A DNA stretch of 64,000 nucleotides from Myxococcus stipitatus DSM 14675 (GTDB lineage: Bacteria; Myxococcota; Myxococcia; Myxococcales; Myxococcaceae). The first letter of the stretch is position 1; every line of letters begins with the position of its first letter. Shown here piece after piece: positions 15,803 to 24,152 of this stretch. Both the position numbers and the translations under genes were made by a program. The notes below the pieces were generated by a model. It worked only from the letters and a program-made list of their open reading frames with translations. It searched no databases and was not told where the DNA came from. Location: the NCBI RefSeq assembly GCF_000331735.1, contig NC_020126.1, forward strand, positions 124,001 to 188,000, written 5' to 3'.

Positions 15803-16720
15803 CTACGCGAGGAAGCGCCACGCGGTGAAGGCGAGGATGCCCGCGTAGAAGATGAGCCGGCCGAGCCACTCCACGCTCCGCCGCGCGCCCCGCGTCCACG
15901 ACGGCGCCCCCCACGCGGTGGCGAACGACACCAATTCCGTCACCCCGCGCCAGAGACACGCGATGAGCAACAGGCTCAGCGCCACCGGCGCGTAGTAGCG
16001 GGCGAACGTGCCCAGGTACGCCGCGAGGCCGCGCTGGTGGTACTCGCCGAACGCGCCGCCGAAGGCGATGTACTGGTGGGCCCGGAAGAAGATGGCCGCG
16101 GGCACCACCGGGAACACCACGAGCTTGAGGAGCAGGTGGTACCAGCGCTTGCGCCACAGCGCCTTGCGCGCCTGTCCATAGCGCAGCACCGGATGCGAGG
16201 CCGCGTCGCCCAGGGTGGCGCCGTGTCGGCGCAGCACCTCGAGCAGCGGCAGCGCGTCCTCGGCTTCCAGGCCGTACTCGAGCTCGCGCCCCGACGTCAG
16301 GCGCAGCACCACGCCGGGCCCGGGCAGCGGGAGCGTCCACGGCCGCACCGCCGTCACGGTGTGGAAGGGAATCTCCAGCATCGCGCGCGTGCGCAGGGTG
16401 AGCGTCACGTCCGTGTCGCCCACCTCCAGCGTGGCTCGGGCGAGGAAGCGCAGCGCCGCCACGAGCAGCAGGGGGACTCCCACGCCCGCGAGGAGCCCGA
16501 GCACGAGCGGCTCCGGGGTGAGCGTCTGCTCTCCGGCGAGGATGTCCTTCAGCAGCCAGCCGATGAAGAAGAGCAGGCTGCCCAGGGCCACGGCCTGCGC
16601 GAGCATCGCCACGGTGCGTCGCGCGGGAGTCCAGGCGTGGAGCCTGAAGCGTGCGTCGTCCGCGACGGTGGGAGGGAGGGGCTCGCTGAGAGGGCGGTGG
16701 TAGACGGAGAGCGTGCTCAT
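15803..16720 (-). CDS. Uncharacterised five-helix membrane protein
   Basis: A 305-aa protein from ATG 16720 (MSTLSVYHRPLSEPLPP). Two transmembrane helices lie near residues 35-55 and 70-92. Next is a soluble middle region with strands (VTLTLRTRAMLEIPFHTVTAV, VVLRLTSGRELEYGLEAEDALPLLEVL) resembling a PH-like or DUF-type membrane-associated domain. Three more helices follow near 195-213, 243-262 and 285-305. The frame is open much further upstream (to 17140), but that part lies inside the divergent gene and is ignored. It shares a 64-bp divergent upstream region with the next gene. No function is recognised. Confidence 0.75.
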   Translation of the reverse strand: MSTLSVYHRPLSEPLPPTVADDARFRLHAWTPARRTVAMLAQAVALGSLLFFIGWLLKDILAGEQTLTPEPLVLGLLAGVGVPLLLVAALRFLARATLEVGDTDVTLTLRTRAMLEIPFHTVTAVRPWTLPLPGPGVVLRLTSGRELEYGLEAEDALPLLEVLRRHGATLGDAASHPVLRYGQARKALWRKRWYHLLLKLVVFPVVPAAIFFRAHQYIAFGGAFGEYHQRGLAAYLGTFARYYAPVALSLLLIACLWRGVTELVSFATAWGAPSWTRGARRSVEWLGRLIFYAGILAFTAWRFLA

Positions 16721-16784
16721 GGCTGCGATTGCCTCGGCGAGAGGGTGTCCGTAGCATACGCAGCGCGGAGGTCTCCCGGCGAGC

Positions 16785-17429
16785 ATGCGGCCGCAGCACT
16801 CATCCCCTGAACGGCGCGTCGACCCCGACGGCGTCACCCACGTTGCCGCGCCGCGTCCTTCCTCTGGAGGAGGGGCCGCGCGCTGGCTGGTCGGTGGCGC
16901 GCTTGTCTTCACCGCCCTGTGTGTCGTGTTGAGCGTGTGGTGGAGCAGTAGAGAAGTGGTGGTGGAGGAATCGCCCTTCGTCGAGTCTCCGCCGCCCCCC
17001 GTCGCCGCGCCCGTGGTGGCCCGGGCTCCCACCGCGCCGCCGCGAGTCCCCGTGCAGGCCGTGGTCCCGTCTCCGCCCGTCGCGGAGGGGGTGCCTCCTT
17101 CCCCTCCGGAGCCAGACATGCCGCCGCCGGCCGAGCGCACGGGACTCCAGCTCTACCAACGCGGCACGAAGCCGCTCAAGGTCGGCCTCGTCGTGCCCGA
17201 GGGCTTCGAGCTGCCTCCCGGCTACGTGCGCCACTACCAGTCCACGGACGAGGGTGAGCGCGTCGAGGCCATCCTCATGTTCCACCCGGACCACAAGCCG
17301 GTGGATGCGAATGGCCAGCCCATCCCCATCCCCGAGAATCGCGTGGTGCCGGAGGAGCTGGCGCCTCCGGGCATGCCCCTGCGCATGCTCGAGCTGCCCA
17401 CGGGCGACGAGTCCAAGGACACTCCTTGA
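16785..17429 (+). CDS. Proline-rich single-pass membrane protein
   Basis: A 214-aa protein with one transmembrane helix near residues 33-53 (WLVGGALVFTALCVVLSVWW). It then has a long Pro/Val/Ala-rich extracytoplasmic linker (residues 65-115) of the kind that crosses periplasm or cell-wall space. The conserved-looking C-terminal 90 residues (GLQLYQRGTKPLKVGLVVPEGFE, HYQSTDEGERVEAILMF) match no family I know. Its stop overlaps the TTG candidate start of lnt (TTGA), so it is probably co-transcribed with lipoprotein acylation and may act at the envelope. Confidence 0.75.
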   Translation: MRPQHSSPERRVDPDGVTHVAAPRPSSGGGAARWLVGGALVFTALCVVLSVWWSSREVVVEESPFVESPPPPVAAPVVARAPTAPPRVPVQAVVPSPPVAEGVPPSPPEPDMPPPAERTGLQLYQRGTKPLKVGLVVPEGFELPPGYVRHYQSTDEGERVEAILMFHPDHKPVDANGQPIPIPENRVVPEELAPPGMPLRMLELPTGDESKDTP

Positions 17430-19069
17430 GGGGCAGGCTGGTGGAGGTCTCGCCCTCGGGCGCGGGCTCGGCGCGTGTCGTCGGCGCGGCGTGTGCCCTG
17501 GCCGCCACCACCGCGGCGCTGTGGGCGTTCTCGCTGCTCCAGGCGCCGTGGACGTCGTTGGGCTGGGTGGCGTTGGTGCCCTGGCTCGCGTCGGTGGACC
17601 AGGTGCGGACGTCGCGTGGAGCGCTGGTGCTCGGGGGCGTGCTCAGCGCCACGTTCACCGCGGTCGTCTTCTCGTGGTTCCCCAGGGCCCTGCACTCCTA
17701 TTCGGGAGCGCCCGTCTGGCTGTGCTGGACGATGCTGCTGCTCACCGCGCCCGTGTTCCAGCTCCAGTTCCCCGTCACCGCGCTCGCGAGACATCTGGCG
17801 CGGCGCGCGGTGGGGACGAAGGTGGCGTGGCTTCCTCCCGTGGCGAGTGTGCTGGTGTTCGTCGGTGTGGAGTGGCTTGCGCCCAAGCCCTTCGCGGACA
17901 CGCTGGGCCAGGGGCTCGTGTACTCGGAGCGGCTGCGCCAGGGCGCGGACCTCGCGGGGGCTCCGGGGCTCACGCTCGCGCTGCTGCTCGTCAATGAGTG
18001 TCTGCTCGCGGCGGTGGTGGCGTTCCGCACGCGGGGGAGTGTGCTCGCGCTGCGTCGGTTGGTGGCCGCGGCGGGCATCGTCTCGGCGTTGGTGGGCTAT
18101 GGCGCCGTCCGCCTTCACGAGGTGCGCGCGGCGACGCGGGCGGAGCCGCTGCTGGTGGTGGGCGCGGTGCAGGCCAACATCACGAACTACGAGAAGCTCA
18201 AGGCGGAGCGGGGCGCTTACGAGGTGGTGCGGCTGGTGCTCGACACGCACTACGCCCTGTCGGATGGGCTGCTGCGCGAGGCTCCGCTGGACGTGCTCGT
18301 CTGGCCCGAGACGGTGTACCCGACGCCCTTCGGGGTGCCGAAGAGCGAGGCGGGCGCGGAGCTCGACGCGGAGATCTCGGGCTATGTCTCCGCTCGCGCC
18401 GTGCCGCTCATCTTCGGCTCCTACGACGTGGAGGGCGGGCGTGAGTTCAATGCCGCCATGTTCCTGTCCCCCTCGGCGAGGGAGGGTGGGGCGCCCGAGC
18501 GCGCGGTGTATCGCAAGTCCAAGCTCTTCCCGCTGACGGAGTGGGTGCCGGAGGCCCTCGACTCGGAGCACCTTCGCGCGTGGCTTCCCTGGACGGGGCG
18601 ATGGTCGCCCGGGCCCGGGCCGCGGACGGTGGTGCTGCGGCGGGGGGATGGCCGGCTGCTCCGCGTCGCTCCGCTCATCTGCTACGACTCCATCTTCCCT
18701 TCGTACGTCGCGGAGGAGGTCCGGCAGGACGCGGACCTGTTGCTCACGCTGTCGAATGACTCGTGGTTCTCCGGCACGCGGGGGCCCGGGCTGCATCTCA
18801 CCCACGCCATCTTCCGCAGCATCGAGACGCGCCGGCCGCAGGTGCGCGTGACGAACTCCGGTGTCTCCGCGCTCATCGATGCGTCTGGAGGGATTCTCAC
18901 CGACATCGGGGATGACCAGCGGGGGACTCGGGTCATGCGGGTGCCGTCGGCGACGGTGCGTCCCTCGCTGGCCCTGCAGTGGGGCAACTGGCTGGGGCCG
19001 GTGGCGCTGCTGCTGGCGGTGCTCCTCCTGGGCGGCGCGGCGCTGGGCGGACGAGGCACCAGGCTCTAG
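17426..19069 (+). CDS. lnt: Apolipoprotein N-acyltransferase
   Basis: A 547-aa inner-membrane enzyme that adds the third acyl chain to the N-terminal Cys of lipoproteins, the last step of lipoprotein maturation. The N-terminal half has about six transmembrane helices and the C-terminal half is a nitrilase-type domain. The expected triad is present: Glu about 294 (VWPETVYP), Lys about 363 (YRKSKLFPLTEW) and Cys about 418 (LICYDSIFPS). DSWF appears after them. A last helix follows near 515-535. TTG 17426 overlaps the previous stop. In-frame GTG 17441, preceded by GAGGGG at good spacing, is an equally likely start. The window encodes many lipoproteins that would be substrates. A second lnt elsewhere in the genome is possible. 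Confidence 0.88.
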   Translation: MRGRLVEVSPSGAGSARVVGAACALAATTAALWAFSLLQAPWTSLGWVALVPWLASVDQVRTSRGALVLGGVLSATFTAVVFSWFPRALHSYSGAPVWLCWTMLLLTAPVFQLQFPVTALARHLARRAVGTKVAWLPPVASVLVFVGVEWLAPKPFADTLGQGLVYSERLRQGADLAGAPGLTLALLLVNECLLAAVVAFRTRGSVLALRRLVAAAGIVSALVGYGAVRLHEVRAATRAEPLLVVGAVQANITNYEKLKAERGAYEVVRLVLDTHYALSDGLLREAPLDVLVWPETVYPTPFGVPKSEAGAELDAEISGYVSARAVPLIFGSYDVEGGREFNAAMFLSPSAREGGAPERAVYRKSKLFPLTEWVPEALDSEHLRAWLPWTGRWSPGPGPRTVVLRRGDGRLLRVAPLICYDSIFPSYVAEEVRQDADLLLTLSNDSWFSGTRGPGLHLTHAIFRSIETRRPQVRVTNSGVSALIDASGGILTDIGDDQRGTRVMRVPSATVRPSLALQWGNWLGPVALLLAVLLLGGAALGGRGTRL

Positions 19070-19164
19070 CCGGAGGTTCTCGAATGGCGCCTGTCAGCGG
19101 CGCACGTCCCTCCCGGTTCGCGTGCGTTGCGGCGGGGGCGGACGGGGCGTATACCCGAGGCATC

Positions 19165-19569
19165 GTGTCTGGACTGTCGCGCCTCCTCACGCTCGCGCTG
19201 CTGCTCGGCTGGCAGGTCGTCGCCAGCGGTGTGGCCGGGCTGGGGCACTACTGCGAGAGACAGGTCCAGCGACGCTCGTCCAAGTGCGAGTGCCCCCACA
19301 CGGAGGCACACGCGGCGGACGACGCCCGGAGCCAACCCGCGTTCCAGTCGGACTGCTGCGACGAGCCCCACTGGGACCTGCCCGCGCCCACCGAGGCGAG
19401 CCTCTCCAGCTACAGCCCCTTCCTCGCCGCGCCCCCGGCCCTGCCTCCGGCCGCCTGGCTCCATGCCCAGGCGCCTGCGTACGGGCCTCAGCGGTCGCTC
19501 GCGCTCTGGGATGTGCCCCACGCGCAGGGGCCGCCTGTCTTCCTCCGCATCCGCACGCTGCTCATCTGA
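19165..19569 (+). CDS. Small exported Cys/His-rich protein, likely metal-related
   Basis: A 134-aa protein from GTG 19165 with GAGG 4 bases upstream and a clear signal peptide (SGLSRLLTLALLLGWQVVAS). An open frame also runs from ATG 19084. The mature part carries CxC (KCECPH), His residues and a CC pair (SDCCDEPHWDLP), which suggests soft-metal binding. The C-terminus ends FLRIRTLLI, as in short proteins commonly found next to copper-efflux or copper-oxidase genes in Proteobacteria. The gene precedes a multicopper oxidase by about 215 bp in the same direction, so a copper-homeostasis role is a reasonable inference but is not shown by a named family. The gap 19570-19784 holds no gene. Confidence 0.65.
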   Translation: MSGLSRLLTLALLLGWQVVASGVAGLGHYCERQVQRRSSKCECPHTEAHAADDARSQPAFQSDCCDEPHWDLPAPTEASLSSYSPFLAAPPALPPAAWLHAQAPAYGPQRSLALWDVPHAQGPPVFLRIRTLLI

Positions 19570-19784
19570 GCGCTCCGGCGCGCGGGCCGAGCCATGCCGT
19601 CTCTTCGGGGCCGTTGCTTCGAGGCGCCGTCAGGCCGTGTCCCCGTGCGCGAGGCGACGCGCATGTCCTCGGTGTGCTCCGCGCACCGGGGCCGTGAGGC
19701 CGTCGCCTTCGGGACGCTTCGAGGGGCCGGGTGCGCGCGTCATCGCTCCGGCCAGCCGCTGACTCCTGTCTGGAGCCTGACAAC

Positions 19785-21248
19785 GTGTGGACTACTTCCT
19801 GGTGCGTGCGAGCCCTCGTGGCCGGCGCACGTCGCATCGCCCTTCCGCTGCTGTTCATCACCGCCGCCACCTCCTGCTCGAAGCAGGGGACGGCCGAGTC
19901 ACCCCGCGCCGCGCGGACCGCGCTGCGGGAGTTCACGGGCGCGTATCCGTGGGAGGCCCGCCCCAACGGGAAGGTCCGCTCGTTCGACATCGTCGCCGAG
20001 CCCACCGAGGTCGAGCTCCTGGATGGCCGCCGCCTGCGCGTCTGGGCCTACAACGGCCAGGTGCCGGGGCCGCAGTTGCGCATCCGTCTGGGTGAGACGC
20101 TGCGGGTCCGCTTCTCCAACAAGCTCCCGCAGGAGACGACCATCCACTGGCACGGCGTGCGTCTGCCCAACGCCATGGATGGGGTGCCGAATGCCACGCA
20201 GCCACCGGTGAAGCCCGGGGGGACGTTCGTCTACGAGTTCACCCCGAAGGACGCGGGCACGTACTGGTTCCATCCGCACGTGCGCGGCAGCGAGCAGGTG
20301 GAGCGCGGGCTGTACGGGGTGCTCATCGTCGAGGACGCGAACCCTCCGCCCTACAGCCGCGACGTGATGTGGGTGGTGGACGACTGGCTGCTGGACCCGA
20401 CAGGGCAGGTGGACCCGCGCTTCAACACCCGACATGACCTGTCTCACGATGGACGGTGGGGCAACGTCATCACGGTGAACGGGCACTTGCGCGAGGCGTT
20501 GAGCGTGCGTCCAGGGGAGCGCATCCGGCTGCGCATGCTCAACTCGTCGAACGGGCGCGTGGTGATGCCGGACTTCTCCGGCCTGGCCGCGAAGCTCATC
20601 GCCGTGGATGGGATGTATCTGCGCGAGCCCATCGACCCGGCGGGCATCGAGCTGGCTCCCGGCAACCGCATGGACCTGGACATCACCTTCAACCAGAGCC
20701 TGGCCGCGCCCTTCACCGTCGTGGACCGGTTCTCCTCACGGCGTCCCAACGCGCTCGCCGACATCGTCATCGAGGGCGAGCCCGTGGAGCCTCCCACCTT
20801 CGAGTCCCCCGCTCGCGCGCACGTCCCCGCGTGGAAGACGGCCCTGGAGGTTCCGGAGCACCACACCTTCCGACTGAATGCCCGCGGTGGAGGGCCGCTC
20901 GGCATCGAGTGGACCATTGACGGCAAGGCGTTCGTCGACCATGCGCAGCACCACCACGAAGAGCCGATTCTCACGCTGACGCAGGGCCAGTTCTATCGGC
21001 TGCGCTACGTCAACGAGTCGGCCCGGCTGCATCCCATCCACCACCACGGGATGTTCTTCCGCCTGCTCGCGCGCAACGGCGTGCCCGTGGATGAGCCGTT
21101 CTTCCGAGACACCGTGCTCATCCGAGGACGCGAGACGGTGGACCTCGCGATGGTCCCCACCGACGTGGGCTCGTGGATGGTGCACTGCCACATCCTCGAG
21201 CACGCCGAGGCCGGGATGATGGCCTTGATTGACGTGCGCGCCCGCTGA
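19785..21248 (+). CDS. Multicopper oxidase lipoprotein
   Basis: A 487-aa cupredoxin-repeat oxidase with all copper-ligand motifs: HWHG (near residue 120), HPHV (162), HPIHHHGMF (415) and HCHILEHAEAGMM (466-478). The His-Cys-His and the axial Met about 10 residues beyond the Cys are typical of a type 1 site of the CueO/CopA/laccase superfamily. The signal peptide ends ITAATSC, so it is likely an exported lipoprotein. GTG 19785 is preferred because GGAG lies 9 bases upstream; GTG 19806 is an alternative. The probable activity is oxidation of Cu(I) or phenolics. The neighbouring Cys/His-rich protein supports a copper role. Confidence 0.87.
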   Translation: MWTTSWCVRALVAGARRIALPLLFITAATSCSKQGTAESPRAARTALREFTGAYPWEARPNGKVRSFDIVAEPTEVELLDGRRLRVWAYNGQVPGPQLRIRLGETLRVRFSNKLPQETTIHWHGVRLPNAMDGVPNATQPPVKPGGTFVYEFTPKDAGTYWFHPHVRGSEQVERGLYGVLIVEDANPPPYSRDVMWVVDDWLLDPTGQVDPRFNTRHDLSHDGRWGNVITVNGHLREALSVRPGERIRLRMLNSSNGRVVMPDFSGLAAKLIAVDGMYLREPIDPAGIELAPGNRMDLDITFNQSLAAPFTVVDRFSSRRPNALADIVIEGEPVEPPTFESPARAHVPAWKTALEVPEHHTFRLNARGGGPLGIEWTIDGKAFVDHAQHHHEEPILTLTQGQFYRLRYVNESARLHPIHHHGMFFRLLARNGVPVDEPFFRDTVLIRGRETVDLAMVPTDVGSWMVHCHILEHAEAGMMALIDVRAR

Positions 21249-21351
21249 CTTCGCTTCGCCCGCCGGGGCCGAGCCGACCGGTGGGCACTCCTCACGCATC
21301 CCCCGGATTCACGAACGCATCCCCGAACCCTTTGCTTCACCAGGTGACACC

Positions 21352-21501
21352 ATGGACATGATTTGGGAGCTGATGATTGGAACCGTGCTGTTGACGCTGC
21401 TCATCGTCGTCGTGACGCCCGCGATGTGGAGCTCGCGCCTGAGCTTGCGCGAGAAGCCCAGCCCACCGAATGGCAAGGGCACGCCCAAGCCCGGCGCTTG
21501 A
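21352..21501 (+). CDS. 49-aa single-helix membrane protein
   Basis: MDMIWELMIGTVLLTLLIVVV forms one transmembrane helix, followed by a short basic, Pro/Gly-rich tail (SLREKPSPPNGKGTPKPGA). AGGTGA lies 4-9 bases upstream of the ATG. It follows the multicopper oxidase by about 100 bp in the same direction. The size and layout recall small oxidase-assembly proteins such as CcoS/CcoQ, but no signature supports naming it. Confidence 0.65.
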   Translation: MDMIWELMIGTVLLTLLIVVVTPAMWSSRLSLREKPSPPNGKGTPKPGA

Positions 21502-21514
21502 GGTGTCGCTGACG

Positions 21515-21552
21515 GGGCGGCCCCGCGTGGAGCGGTGACGCGGTGGCCGCCC
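21515..21552. terminator. Bidirectional hairpin between convergent genes
   Basis: GGGCGGCCCCGCG (21515-21527) pairs with 21539-21552 over 13 bp with one bulged T. It lies between the 49-aa gene and the convergent GMC oxidoreductase stop and can serve both. Confidence 0.6.
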
Positions 21553-21558
21553 GAGAGG

Positions 21559-23085
21559 CTAGAGCCTGCCGGCCTCGAGCTCGCTGACGACGTGGGCGCT
21601 GGCTCGCACGGCGAGCGCCATCATGGTCAGCGTGGGGTTCTGCGGTCCCTGCGAGGGGAAGCTGGCGCCGTCCATGACGTAGAGGTTGGACACGTCCCAG
21701 CTCTGGTTCCACGCGTTGAGCACGGACGTCTTCGGGTCCGAGCCCATGCGCGCGGTGCCCACCTCGTGGATGGCCATGCCCGGGGTGGAGAGGGCGTCGT
21801 TCACCTTCTCCACGGTGAAGCCCGCCTCCTTCATCATCTCCTGGCACGCGGCCACGGCGTCCGCGGACATCTTCAGCTCGTTGTCCGAGTGACGGCAGTC
21901 GATGTGCGCCGCGGGAATCCCCCAGCGGTCCTTCACCGTGGCGCTCAACGTCACGCGGTTGCCCGGGCGCGGCACCATCTCTCCGAAGGGAACGAAGTGA
22001 CACGTGTCCGCGTAGGTGAAGACCTGCACGCCGTAGCCTCGCGCGAAGCCGTCCTCCTGGGAGGTGACGTTGCGGAACTGGGGGATGTACGCCCAGCTCT
22101 GCTCGGCGCGTTGCTGCTCGGGGGGCAGGTTCATCCGCGCCTCGATGCCGAGCAGGTACGTGTGGTCCATCAGGTTGCGGCCCAATTGCCCCGAGGAGTT
22201 GCCGAGGCCCTCCGGGAACGCCGCGCTCCGCGAGTGCAGGAGCAGGCGCGTCGTCTCGATGGTCCCCGCGGCGAGCACCACCACGCGGGCGTGGGCCTCC
22301 AGTGTCTTGCCCGTGCTCGTGTCGACGTAGGTGACGCCCGAGGCGCGGCCCGTCTTCGCGTCGTACAGCACCTGGTTCACCACCGCGTGCGTGCGCAGGG
22401 TGAGGCGGCCCGTCTTCAGCGCCGCGGGGATGGTGATGGGCGCGGAGGCGGTGCGGCGGACCACCACGCGGCGCTCCGGCCAGCGACGCTCGACGCGCTC
22501 CTTCAGCCGTTGCTCGGCGGGGTTCATCGGGATGTGCGAGGCGAAGACGGAGTCGGGCAGGGTGTCGAGCCCGTCCGCGTTGCCGTGCACGCCCATCCAC
22601 CGCTCCACCGTTTCGTAGTGCGGCCGGAGGTCCTCCAGGGAGAGCGGCCAGTCCGGCCCTTGTCCGTCGCGGCTGCCCGCCTTGAAGTTGAAATCAGACA
22701 GCCGATAGAACTGGCGGCCGTGCGCCTTCACGGAGGTGCGCCCGCCGACCTGCCGCGCGCGAATCCACGCGAAGGGCGCGTCCTTCGGCGTGGTGTAGGG
22801 ATTGTCGACGTCGTCCACGAAGGCGTGGGGATGGAAGGGCCACGCGAAGGTGGTGGACTGCACCGACTGGCGCTGCTTGCGCGAGTCATCCGACTCCGCG
22901 CGATAGCCCAGCAGCTTCTGCCGGATGCGGTGCCACAGCCAGAGCAGCCGGTCCGAGCGCTCACTGCGGCCCGCCTCCAGCACGAGGACGTTCAGCCCTG
23001 CTTCGGTGAGCTGCTTGGCCGCCCACCCACCACACGCTCCGGAGCCCACCACCACCGCATCGAAAGTCTTCTTGGACGTGCTCAC
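21559..23085 (-). CDS. GMC family FAD-dependent oxidoreductase
   Basis: A 508-aa flavoprotein. The N-terminal dinucleotide-binding motif VVVGSGACGGWAAKQL and ADP-binding VLVLEAG are clear. Further GMC landmarks are VGGRTSVKAHG, VVLAAGTIETTRLLLHS, HEVGTARMGSDP and the C-terminal NPTLTMMALAVRAS that places the active-site residues. GMC enzymes oxidise alcohols, sugars or sterols. The SWGxxR/HxxGTxRMG pattern fits the gluconate/sorbitol-dehydrogenase-like group more than choline dehydrogenase, but the substrate is unknown. It starts at GTG 23085 with AGGGA upstream; the frame continues to 23496 without a better start. A short gap of 174 bp separates it from the divergent hydrolase. Confidence 0.87.
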   Translation of the reverse strand: MSTSKKTFDAVVVGSGACGGWAAKQLTEAGLNVLVLEAGRSERSDRLLWLWHRIRQKLLGYRAESDDSRKQRQSVQSTTFAWPFHPHAFVDDVDNPYTTPKDAPFAWIRARQVGGRTSVKAHGRQFYRLSDFNFKAGSRDGQGPDWPLSLEDLRPHYETVERWMGVHGNADGLDTLPDSVFASHIPMNPAEQRLKERVERRWPERRVVVRRTASAPITIPAALKTGRLTLRTHAVVNQVLYDAKTGRASGVTYVDTSTGKTLEAHARVVVLAAGTIETTRLLLHSRSAAFPEGLGNSSGQLGRNLMDHTYLLGIEARMNLPPEQQRAEQSWAYIPQFRNVTSQEDGFARGYGVQVFTYADTCHFVPFGEMVPRPGNRVTLSATVKDRWGIPAAHIDCRHSDNELKMSADAVAACQEMMKEAGFTVEKVNDALSTPGMAIHEVGTARMGSDPKTSVLNAWNQSWDVSNLYVMDGASFPSQGPQNPTLTMMALAVRASAHVVSELEAGRL

Positions 23086-23259
23086 AGCATCCCTGCGAAT
23101 GCAAAGGTGGTGCGCGGCGTGTCTCACCGCGAGTTCAAGTGTCCTCAGTGTAAACTGTGCCGCGCGAGATTGACCATGGACGCTCCCCCATGTCGCGCGT
23201 GACTCGCGTGGGGCAGAAGCAGCCGGGCGTGAATGACCCGGGGAAGGTGGCTCTGTTTC

Positions 23260-24138
23260 ATGAAGTGGAAGCGAGTCTTCGTCGCCGTGGTGGGGCTGGG
23301 CGTACTCGTCTCCGGCGGCTTGGCTGCTCGGGCGTATCGCCACTCGGAGGCGTACTTCCACTACCCGAGGACGCCCCCGACGAAGCCCGCGGACTTCGCG
23401 CGGGCGCAGGATGTGCGGCTGTTCACCTCGGATGGGTTGGAATTGCGCGGCTGGTATGTGCCGTCGCGCAACCGCGCCGCCGTGGTGATGGCTCACGGCC
23501 TTTCACAGACACGCGCGGACCTGCTGCCCGAGGCACGCATCCTCGCGGACGCGGGTTACGGCGTGCTGCTCTTCGACCTGCGCGCGCATGGGGAGAGCCA
23601 GGGCGAGTTCTCCACCTGGGGAGACCGCGAGCGGCGGGACGTGAAGGCCGCGCTGGAGTTCGTGCGGGCTCGCGAGGACGTGGACCCGAAGCGGGTGGCG
23701 GCGCTGGGCTTCTCCATCGGCTCGGCGGCGGTGGCGGAGGTCGCCGCGAAGGACGCCGAGGTGCGCGCGGTGGTGCTGCTGTCGCCGTTCAACACGCTGT
23801 GGCTGGCGGCGGCGTATGACTTCCGGCGCTTCGGTGTTCTCACTCAGACGGCCGCGCTGGTGCCGTTCTGGCGGCGCGACATCGCGCTCGAGGAGGTGCG
23901 CACCATCGACGCGGTGGACCACATCCGGCCAAGGCCCCTGCTCATCGTGATGGGCTCGGAGGAGTCCGGACAGCCGCTGGCGGATGCGCTCTTCGCGCAC
24001 GTGCGCGAGTACGCCCAGACGTGGCGCATCCATGGCGCGAGCCACGGCGGCTTCAGCACCGTGGAGCCCGCGGAGTATCCGCGCAGGCTCCGGGCCTTCT
24101 TCGATGCCGCGCTGCGGGAGGAGACCGCCACGCCCTGA
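23260..24138 (+). CDS. Membrane-anchored alpha/beta hydrolase
   Basis: A 292-aa protein with an N-terminal signal anchor (MKWKRVFVAVVGLGVLVSGG). Hydrolase landmarks are VVMAHGLSQTRADLLPEARIL (oxyanion region), LLFDLRAHGES, the nucleophile elbow LGFSIGSAAV (Ser in G-F-S-I-G), the acid region LLIVMGSEESGQP and a His in GASHGGFS. It belongs to the BAAT/serine aminopeptidase-like branch often annotated as alpha/beta fold hydrolase (YfhR/FrsA-like). ATG 23260 follows a rather distant GGGAAGG. ATG 23233 is an alternative. It converges on the retron RT gene. Confidence 0.82.
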   Translation: MKWKRVFVAVVGLGVLVSGGLAARAYRHSEAYFHYPRTPPTKPADFARAQDVRLFTSDGLELRGWYVPSRNRAAVVMAHGLSQTRADLLPEARILADAGYGVLLFDLRAHGESQGEFSTWGDRERRDVKAALEFVRAREDVDPKRVAALGFSIGSAAVAEVAAKDAEVRAVVLLSPFNTLWLAAAYDFRRFGVLTQTAALVPFWRRDIALEEVRTIDAVDHIRPRPLLIVMGSEESGQPLADALFAHVREYAQTWRIHGASHGGFSTVEPAEYPRRLRAFFDAALREETATP

Positions 24139-24152
24139 GGCGTGGCCGCGGG

